Assembly: GCA_910585275.1 (NCBI GenBank)
Contig: CAJUCW010000008.1
Coordinates: 1 to 64,000, forward strand
Length of the DNA: 64,000 nucleotides
DNA from: an uncultured Muribaculaceae bacterium
GTDB lineage: Bacteria > Bacteroidota > Bacteroidia > Bacteroidales > Muribaculaceae
Direction of reading: 5' to 3'
The notes under the pieces were generated by a model that was given only the letters and a program-made list of their open reading frames with translations, had not been told where the DNA came from and did no database searches. A program made the position numbers and the translations under genes. Of the stretch, positions 58,214 through 64,000 are shown piece by piece. Numbering within the stretch: position 1 is the stretch's first letter; each line of letters opens with the position of its first letter.

Positions 58214-58912
58214 TCAATGATGACAATGATGGGCATCTTCTCCATCGTGGTCGTGTCCGTGACCGTGAGAATGGATATGTCCGTCATGTTCATGGCAATG
58301 CACGATATGTCCGTGGTCATGTTCATGAGAATGGCTCTCATGTCCGGCCCCTCCGAAGAGTCTTCTTATTTCATGAGGCGCGAGATATGGAATAATCTCC
58401 ATGCCTTTCTGAAACTCGTAGGAGATTCCCTCTATATGATGGGTCTCCATCACCGAAAGCATTACTTTCTTATCGACGGTGAGCGGCACATAGACCTTTG
58501 TACCTTTAACAACCGCAGGCCAGTGTTGGTTGCCTACGGCATGCCCGAGTTCCACGGAAACCCTGATAATTGTCTCGGGACTTTTGTCGGCCAGACCGCC
58601 CATGTCGATAACAAGCACGGGGCTCAATTCGATACGCAAGACTGCCGCCTTCCCCGTCACAGGGTCGTATGAAATGATGTCGCCATCCACAATCTGGGAA
58701 TGACGTGCAAGTGCTATGGGATATTCTTCCCCACTGACCCCTTTACCCAGGAATCTTGATTTTTGCGCGGTCCATTGGTCAAGGAAAATGAAGTCAATAT
58801 CTGCATTTTCAAGTTTCTCCTTCCATTCGGGAGAGAGGTTCATATTACCGATAATTTCGTTATATACTTTCATAATTATTAAAGAATAAGGCAGGGGGTG
58901 ACACCCGCTCAT
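58214..58912 (-). CDS. ureE: Urease accessory nickel chaperone UreE
   Basis: A 232-aa nickel-binding chaperone that hands Ni to the UreDFG complex. The N-terminal peptide-binding domain has LDQWTAQKSRFLGKGVSGEEYPIAL and the metal-binding domain has IIRVSVELGHAVGNQHWPAV with the conserved HAxGNxHWP. The last 40 residues are extremely His-rich (about half His) with Asp and two Cys, a metal-storage tail longer than in many Bacteroidetes UreE proteins. It sits 58 bases after ureC. Confidence 0.94.
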   Translation of the reverse strand: MSGCHPLPYSLIIMKVYNEIIGNMNLSPEWKEKLENADIDFIFLDQWTAQKSRFLGKGVSGEEYPIALARHSQIVDGDIISYDPVTGKAAVLRIELSPVLVIDMGGLADKSPETIIRVSVELGHAVGNQHWPAVVKGTKVYVPLTVDKKVMLSVMETHHIEGISYEFQKGMEIIPYLAPHEIRRLFGGAGHESHSHEHDHGHIVHCHEHDGHIHSHGHGHDHDGEDAHHCHH

Positions 58913-58970
58913 CCCCTGCCCTGTTAAATTTTAAATTTTCAATAAACAATTGTATTTTCGTGTGCAACAA

Positions 58971-60689
58971 TCAGCTAAACCAATAAAGCTGTGCAAGCGG
59001 CAATTCTTTCGCGGGAGCCACATATGCCTTATAACCGTCGATTGTAACTTCGAAGGTCTCCGGATTCACCTCGATCTGGGGAGTAGCGGTGTTAAGGACC
59101 ATGTCGGCTTTCGAAAGCTGACGGACTCCATGCACAGGATAGATGATTGATTCAAGACCGAGTTTCTCCTTGATTCCATCGTCGTAAGCGGCACGGGAAA
59201 CGAAACTCATGCGCGTATTCTGCAAAGACTGTCCGATTGCCCCATACATCGGACGCATAATCTTAGGCTGCGGCGTGACGAGGGATGAGTTGGGGTCGCC
59301 CATATTGGCCCAGTTGATTAGACCGCCCTTGATGACAAGTTGCGGCTTAACACCGAAGAATGCCGGTTCCCAAAGCACGAGGTCGGCCATCTTTCCTTTC
59401 GCTATAGAGCCGAGCACATCGCTTATGCCGTAACAGATTGCAGGATTGAGGGTAATCTGGGCAAGATAACGCAAAACGCGGAAATTATCGTTGCCTTCTG
59501 CATCTTCCTTAAGCTTGCCCCTTGCCTGCTTCATATAAGAAGCCATCTGGAAAGTACGCATAAACGATTCGCCCACACGCCCCATGGCCTGAGAATCTGA
59601 AGTAACCATGGAGATTATGCCAAGGTCGTGGAAGATATTTTCTGCCGACTGAGTCTCCGGACGAACACGGCTTTCTGCAAACGCAACGTCAGAGGGGATG
59701 TTCGGGTTAAGATTGTGGCAAACCATAATCATATCGAACAATTCGGCTTGAGAATTGATTCCGAACGGCAATGTAGGATTCGTGGAAGACGGGAGCACAT
59801 TTGGCATAGATGCCATTTTCAGAAGGTCGGGGGCATGTCCGCCGCCGGCGCCCTCCGTATGGTAGGTGTGTATGGTTCTGCCATCTATTGCGGCAATAGT
59901 GTCTTCCACATAACCACCCTCGTTCAAGGTATCGGTGTGGATGGCCACTTGCACGTCATATTTATCGGCAACCTCCATACAGCTTCTGATAGCGGCAGGT
60001 GTCGAACCCCAATCTTCGTGAATCTTGAATCCACAAGCGCCGGCTACAATCTGGCTGGCAAGGTTTTCATGTCCGGTAATATTCCCCTTACCAAGGAACC
60101 CGACATTAATGGGGAGCCCTTCGGCGGCCTTAAGCATCTCATGAAGGTTCCATTTTCCGGAGGTGATTGTAGTGCCGTTGGTGCCGTCTGTAGGACCGAC
60201 ACCGCCACCTATGAGGGTGGTGATGCCGTTTGAAAGGCAGTTTTCCGCTTGCTGCGGCGAGCAGAAATGCACATGGCCGTCAATGCCGGCGGCTGTAAGA
60301 ATCATGTGTTCGCCTGAAATTGCATCGGTAGAGGGTCCGGTTACCAAATCGGGCGAAACACCATCCATTATATTGGGATTTCCGGCTTTACCGATACCTG
60401 CAATTTTACCGTCTTTCACACCCACGTCTGCTTTTACCACGCCTAAAAGAGGATCAAGGATGGTGACGTTTGTAATGACAAGGTCAAGGCTGCCTGCATC
60501 TTCGGTGCAATCGTTAGCAAGTCCCATGCCATCGCGAAGGGTCTTTCCTCCGCCATATACCACCTCATCTCCATACGTGCGTAAGTCTTTTTCAATCTCG
60601 ACGTAGAGGTCGGTGTTGCCGAGACGAATCTTATCGCCCACAGTAGGGCCAAAAAGATCGTTATATTCTTTTCTTGAAATAGTAGCCAT
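58971..60689 (-). CDS. ureC: Urease alpha subunit
   Basis: The catalytic subunit (572 aa), hydrolysing urea to ammonia and carbamate. All active-site residues are present: nickel ligands His139 and His141 (GIDGHVHFCSP), carbamylated Lys222 in CGFKIHEDWG, His251 (AIHTDTLNEGGYVED), His277 (HTYHTEGAGGGHAPD), Asp365 (VTSDSQAMGRVGE), and the flap Cys324 (MVCHNLNPN). It follows ureB by 17 bases and is cytoplasmic. Urease may provide ammonia or acid protection in the gut. Confidence 0.98.
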   Translation of the reverse strand: MATISRKEYNDLFGPTVGDKIRLGNTDLYVEIEKDLRTYGDEVVYGGGKTLRDGMGLANDCTEDAGSLDLVITNVTILDPLLGVVKADVGVKDGKIAGIGKAGNPNIMDGVSPDLVTGPSTDAISGEHMILTAAGIDGHVHFCSPQQAENCLSNGITTLIGGGVGPTDGTNGTTITSGKWNLHEMLKAAEGLPINVGFLGKGNITGHENLASQIVAGACGFKIHEDWGSTPAAIRSCMEVADKYDVQVAIHTDTLNEGGYVEDTIAAIDGRTIHTYHTEGAGGGHAPDLLKMASMPNVLPSSTNPTLPFGINSQAELFDMIMVCHNLNPNIPSDVAFAESRVRPETQSAENIFHDLGIISMVTSDSQAMGRVGESFMRTFQMASYMKQARGKLKEDAEGNDNFRVLRYLAQITLNPAICYGISDVLGSIAKGKMADLVLWEPAFFGVKPQLVIKGGLINWANMGDPNSSLVTPQPKIMRPMYGAIGQSLQNTRMSFVSRAAYDDGIKEKLGLESIIYPVHGVRQLSKADMVLNTATPQIEVNPETFEVTIDGYKAYVAPAKELPLAQLYWFS

Positions 60690-60706
60690 ATCTGAAGTGG
60701 TCTTAA

Positions 60707-61249
60707 TTATTTAACATTGTTGGTGAATTCGGCTTCCTCTTCCTCCTCAGGCTCAGATTTGAAACCGTATTCCGTCATGCGGCGTATAGCCTCGATATTT
60801 TTGGGAAAGAACGAAGGCGTGTCTTCGTTACCCGTGTAACCGTTGACAAGGTCGTTGAATCCGATAACCCTCAGTTTGCCGGAATACTTCACAAGTTCCA
60901 CCTCTTTTTCTTCACCCGGCTCGAAACGAATAGCCGTTGTGGCGGGAATATTGAGATGATAACCGAAAGCCTTCGGTCTGTCGAATTCCATATAACGGTT
61001 CACTTCAAAGAAATGGAAGTGACTTCCGATTTGTATAGGGCGGTCGCCGGTGTTGCGTACTGTAAGTTTTACGGTGCGGCGGTCAACGTTATATTCGATA
61101 GGGTCTGCACTAAGGATTACACCTCCGACAGGCACATATTGCCGAGGAGTAAATCCGGGAGTGTTGGGATATGCTATATCCGGCTGACCCGAGAATACTC
61201 CGTTAGGAGTGACATATTCCTGGGCAGCGTTGTTATTCTCTTGACTCAT
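60707..61249 (-). CDS. ureB: Urease beta subunit, extended
   Basis: The beta subunit, 180 aa against about 100-120 in the three-subunit enzymes. The core (about residues 40-145) has GGVILSADPIEYNVDRRTVKLTVRNTGDRPIQIGSHFHFFEVNRYMEFDRPKAFGYHLNIPATTAIRFEPGEEKEVELV, all standard. Extra sequence is an N-terminal 35 residues (EYVTPNGVFSGQPDIAYPNT) and a C-terminal 35 residues ending in an acidic EPEEEEEAEF run. The extensions might mediate subunit contacts or stability; function is not known. Confidence 0.95.
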   Translation of the reverse strand: MSQENNNAAQEYVTPNGVFSGQPDIAYPNTPGFTPRQYVPVGGVILSADPIEYNVDRRTVKLTVRNTGDRPIQIGSHFHFFEVNRYMEFDRPKAFGYHLNIPATTAIRFEPGEEKEVELVKYSGKLRVIGFNDLVNGYTGNEDTPSFFPKNIEAIRRMTEYGFKSEPEEEEEAEFTNNVK

Positions 61250-61279
61250 AGCGATGATGTTATTAATTTACAACTACAA

Positions 61280-61582
61280 TTACTTGATAGGCTGATGAAT
61301 GCTGACGAGTCGGGAGCCGTCGGTAAAGACAGCTTCAACCTGGAGCAACGATATCATGTCGGCCACACCTTCCATCACCTGGTCTTTTGTCAGGACGTTG
61401 GCGGCATCGTGCATAACTTCTTCCACAGTCTTTCCTTCACGGGCACCTTCGAGAGCTGCGCTTGTGATATAAGCCACAGCTTCCGGATAATTAAGTTTCA
61501 AGCCTTTCTTAAGACGTCGTTCTGCGATGAGCCCAACCATCAGCAGAGTGAGTTTGTCTTGCTCTTTCGGGGTAAAATGCAT
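61280..61582 (-). CDS. ureA: Urease gamma subunit
   Basis: The 100-aa structural gamma subunit: MHFTPKEQDKLTLLMVGLIA, RRLKKGLKLNYPEAVAYITSAALEGAREGK, and VEAVFTDGSRLVSIHQPI are all family standards. First gene of ureABCEFGD, 30 bases before ureB. The upstream 270 bases divide it from the divergent ABC gene; no full promoter match was found for ureA in it. Confidence 0.97.
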   Translation of the reverse strand: MHFTPKEQDKLTLLMVGLIAERRLKKGLKLNYPEAVAYITSAALEGAREGKTVEEVMHDAANVLTKDQVMEGVADMISLLQVEAVFTDGSRLVSIHQPIK

Positions 61583-61885
61583 AGTATGATAGATTAGATG
61601 GTTTTGTTCTTGGGAACTATCATCAACATAAACCTTAGAGCCGGCAATTTTACCGGCATTCTTGTTTTGTTATAATTCTAACAAATCGATTGAAAATTGG
61701 TTCATCGGATGGAGAATGAATAAGAAAAGCCATTACAAAAAATTTTTTTGTAAAATTCTCCAGTCCGGAGATGTTTTATTAATTTTGCAAACCATACTTT
61801 CAAGTCTGCGCAATCGCGCACGCCAATAGTTTGTGACCGTTGTCGTGGGATTGTGCAAACTTATTTTGTTTATACCGATAATTTG
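61583..61885. promoter_or_regulatory. Divergent regulatory region between ureA and the ABC ATPase gene
   Basis: It contains a plus-strand -7 box TAATTTTGC at 61780-61788 for the ABC gene and a small GCCGG / CCGGC inverted repeat near 61640-61657. I found no -33 match and no recognisable regulator site; a nickel- or nitrogen-responsive control is possible but not shown. Confidence 0.4.
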
Positions 61886-63310
61886 ATGAAAGATTTGCTT
61901 ATAGAATTTGAAAGCGATAGGCTCGGATACGGAAAAGTGGAACTTCGAAATCCGGGCAACATAGGGATTGCCTACGGAGTCACGGCCATAATTGGAAGGA
62001 ACGGAAGCGGTAAAACCACATTAGGGACTATAATCGAAAAAGGGAGATATGCATATGGCAACAGACTTCGTTTTTCCAATCCGAATCTGAAAATAAAGAT
62101 GCTTTCTTTTGCCGACATACACTCCCTAAGCGGAATGGAGGCACAGTATTTCGCCCAACGTATGGAATCGACAATGAACGATATGGTCCCGACCGTCACC
62201 GAGATTTTGGGAAACAAAGTAAAAAGCGGGAATTGGGTAGGACTGGCCGATTCATTGGGACTACGTGACGTGGAAGACAAAAAAATAAACTATCTTTCGA
62301 GCGGCGAACTCAGAAAGCTAATCATCATCAATACGCTTCTTACAACCCCCGACTTACTTATACTCGACAATCCTTATATCGGACTCGACGCAGCCTCGCG
62401 TGAAGAACTCAATTCGATGCTTCATGATATGAAGGACAAAGGAATATCTGTGGTTTTACTTGTTTGTGACCCGAACGATATTCCATCTTTTACAGACTAT
62501 GTCATCTATTTAGAACGGCTACGAATAGTATCGATGGAAGCGCTAAAGGATTTCCTTTCCGCTTTACCCACCTCCGAGACATCCGAATCTCCTCTTGAAA
62601 TACCTGCCCTCCCTTCTAAGCGCAAGCCGTTTTCATCCTACCACACGGCCTTTGAAATCAGCAACGGCCATATAAAGTATGGCGACAGACAAATTCTTGA
62701 TAAAGTTGACTGGAAGGTGATGAAAGGAGAGAAATGGGCCCTTACCGGCGCGAACGGTTCGGGGAAATCTTTATTACTTAGTATGGTTTGTGCGGATAAT
62801 CCTCAAGGATATGCCAATGACATCACACTTTTCGACCGCAAGCGTGGAAGTGGCGAAAGCATCTGGGAGATAAAAGACCATATAGGGTATGTGTCGCCCG
62901 AAATGCAGCTTTTCTTCAGATCGGCTTCTTCCATCAGGGAAATAATAATACAAGGCCTCAGGAATACTCTCAACATGTATGGCAAACCCTCGGCAGAGGA
63001 GACGGGACAAGCCGAGGCATGGATGAACCTGTTGGAAATAGCACATCTGGCGGAACGTAAGTTTCAAGATTTGTCGGCGGGAGAACAACGTCTTGTGCTT
63101 GTGGCGAGGGCAATGATAAAACAGCCGGAACTATTGGTGCTTGACGAACCTCTTCACGGACTCGACAATAAGAACAAGCAACGTGTAAAACAGATTATCG
63201 AGACACTCGTAGAGCGCAACGGCACCACCTTGATTTTCGTGACCCATTACAAGAGCGAAATTCCCAACTGTGTAGATCAAACCAAGACTCTCATCAAATT
63301 ACATACGTAA
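61886..63310 (+). CDS. ModF-like ABC ATPase with two nucleotide-binding domains
   Basis: A soluble protein of about 474 aa with two ABC ATPase modules and no membrane part. The first has AIIGRNGSGKTTLGT, signature NYLSSGELRKLIIINTLL and LLILDNPYIGLD; the second has ALTGANGSGKSLLLS, DLSAGEQRLVLVARAM, LLVLDEPLHGLD and the switch His in FVTHYKSE. The duplicated arrangement is that of ModF. I place the start at ATG 61886 because the GTG at 61853 lies before the conserved LLIEFESDRL region. Lying between urease and cbiM it may power nickel or cobalt uptake, but ModF-like proteins are poorly characterised. Confidence 0.75.
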   Translation: MKDLLIEFESDRLGYGKVELRNPGNIGIAYGVTAIIGRNGSGKTTLGTIIEKGRYAYGNRLRFSNPNLKIKMLSFADIHSLSGMEAQYFAQRMESTMNDMVPTVTEILGNKVKSGNWVGLADSLGLRDVEDKKINYLSSGELRKLIIINTLLTTPDLLILDNPYIGLDAASREELNSMLHDMKDKGISVVLLVCDPNDIPSFTDYVIYLERLRIVSMEALKDFLSALPTSETSESPLEIPALPSKRKPFSSYHTAFEISNGHIKYGDRQILDKVDWKVMKGEKWALTGANGSGKSLLLSMVCADNPQGYANDITLFDRKRGSGESIWEIKDHIGYVSPEMQLFFRSASSIREIIIQGLRNTLNMYGKPSAEETGQAEAWMNLLEIAHLAERKFQDLSAGEQRLVLVARAMIKQPELLVLDEPLHGLDNKNKQRVKQIIETLVERNGTTLIFVTHYKSEIPNCVDQTKTLIKLHT

Positions 63311-63352
63311 GCGGTTCAAAATTATGTTTAAGTCAACAGGCGCGTAAATCCC

Positions 63353-63411
63353 CAACTTTTCACTTTAAAAGTTGTTGAATATAAGTGAAAGCCTCTCCTT
63401 TTGCTTATATT
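63353..63411. other. Two hairpins in the cbiM leader
   Basis: Hairpin 1 is CAACTTTT / AAAAGTTG (63353-63360 with 63367-63374); hairpin 2 is AATATAAG / CTTATATT (63378-63385 with 63404-63411). There is no T-run to make either a standard terminator and no match to the nickel-cobalt riboswitch core that I recognise. Confidence 0.5.
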
Positions 63412-63430
63412 AACTTAAACGGTCAACATT

Positions 63431-64000
63431 ATGCATGTAGCAGACGCGCTTGTTTCCCCGGCAGTGGCAACCGTGGCGGGAGCAGTTTCAATAGCTCTCA
63501 TAGGCATCTCCTCCCATAAAATAAAGTCAATTAAAAGAGACGACATCGTTCCGCTTATGGGAGTGATGGGTGCATTTATATTTGCCGCCCAAATGATTAA
63601 TTTTTCAATACCCGGCACAGGATCGAGCGGACATATAATAGGAGGTGTCCTTCTTTCCGCATTGATGGGACCCTGGGCGGGTTTCGTCACGCTGGTGTCA
63701 GTCCTTATCATCCAGTGTCTGGTCTTCGCCGATGGCGGTCTCATGGCCCTCGGCTGTAACATCATTAACATGGCTGCCATGAGCTGCCTGGTGGCATATC
63801 CGCTGATTTATAAACCTATTACAGGCAAATCATTAAGCAAATGGAGAATCACGACGGCTTCTATAGTCGCCTGTGTCGTAGGTCTTGAACTGGGTGCGAT
63901 CCTTGTCACAATGGAAACCGAATTGTCAGGTATCACCGCCCTATCCACGTCACGGTTTCTTATGCTGATGGTTTCAATACATCTTGCCATAGGGATTTGT
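63431..64000 (+). CDS. cbiM: CbiM-type cobalt/nickel permease subunit (cut by window end)
   Basis: The frame opens at ATG 63431 with MHVADALVSPAVATVAG and stays open to the last base (190 codons). The N-terminal MHVADAL, whose His2 coordinates metal, is the CbiM/NikM hallmark. Further on: VPLMGVMGAFIFAAQMINF, GTGSSGHIIGG, LVFADGGLMALGCNIINMA. These are the substrate-binding S-component features of an ECF-type cobalt or nickel transporter. About five membrane helices are visible. Next to a urease operon, nickel is the more likely substrate. The C-terminus and any partner genes lie beyond the window. Confidence 0.92.
   Translation, partial: MHVADALVSPAVATVAGAVSIALIGISSHKIKSIKRDDIVPLMGVMGAFIFAAQMINFSIPGTGSSGHIIGGVLLSALMGPWAGFVTLVSVLIIQCLVFADGGLMALGCNIINMAAMSCLVAYPLIYKPITGKSLSKWRITTASIVACVVGLELGAILVTMETELSGITALSTSRFLMLMVSIHLAIGIC

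Noticed and set aside
63311..63430. Nickel-cobalt riboswitch before cbiM
   Set aside because: Hairpins exist but the conserved core of that class was not recognised.

Overview
The window reads as chromosome of a gut-type Bacteroidales bacterium, possibly Muribaculaceae. The order is supported by a SusC/SusD locus, a methylmalonyl-CoA mutase pair, DUF4491, DUF1599 and DoxX/BT_3928-like genes, DcaP-like porin, and many promoters of the Bacteroidetes form TTTG-N19/20-TAnnTTTG. A complete urease cluster beside a CbiM-type permease fits Muribaculaceae, but the family is an inference.

Layout. 1-5160 is AT-rich and holds one intact-looking orphan (709-2235) among decaying accessory genes: GNAT, DUF3800, DUF1643 and an unnamed gene next to it. 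5164-9477 is housekeeping or metabolic: DoxX-like membrane protein, DUF1599, agmatine-to-putrescine genes, DUF4491. 9606-13010 has a PIF1-like helicase with a frameshift in its TPR-like tail, tRNA-Ala, two identical tRNA-Gln genes and a secreted His/Pro-rich protein. 13163-21852 carries uvrA, a lipoprotein, a GH36 alpha-galactosidase and a Yip1-like/smpB/U32 operon whose mRNA is predicted to be almost leaderless. 21949-25958 encodes both methylmalonyl-CoA mutase subunits.

26161-37824 is the main accessory island: a deleted flavodoxin pseudogene, a truncated AlbA_2-family regulator, then a tightly packed five-gene operon (SNF2-like helicase, DUF4391, an AT-rich unknown, Type III methyltransferase Mod, Type III restriction subunit Res). 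This is the best candidate for a composite defence system. After ftsE, with a 3 x 51 bp tandem repeat in its predicted leader, comes a polysaccharide utilisation locus (39165-48994): a polysaccharide-lyase/GH88 fusion, a membrane-bound regulator, SusC, SusD and a surface lipoprotein, suggesting a uronic-acid-containing glycan.

49116-55690 has a porin, radA and an RNA methyltransferase divergent from nfo over overlapping promoters, and an MFS sugar transporter with an unusually large loop. 55780-61582 is a complete urease operon on the minus strand (ureABCEFGD); divergent from it are a two-domain ABC ATPase and cbiM (cut by the window end), which probably supply nickel.

There is no rRNA, CRISPR array, complete insertion sequence or prophage that I can support.
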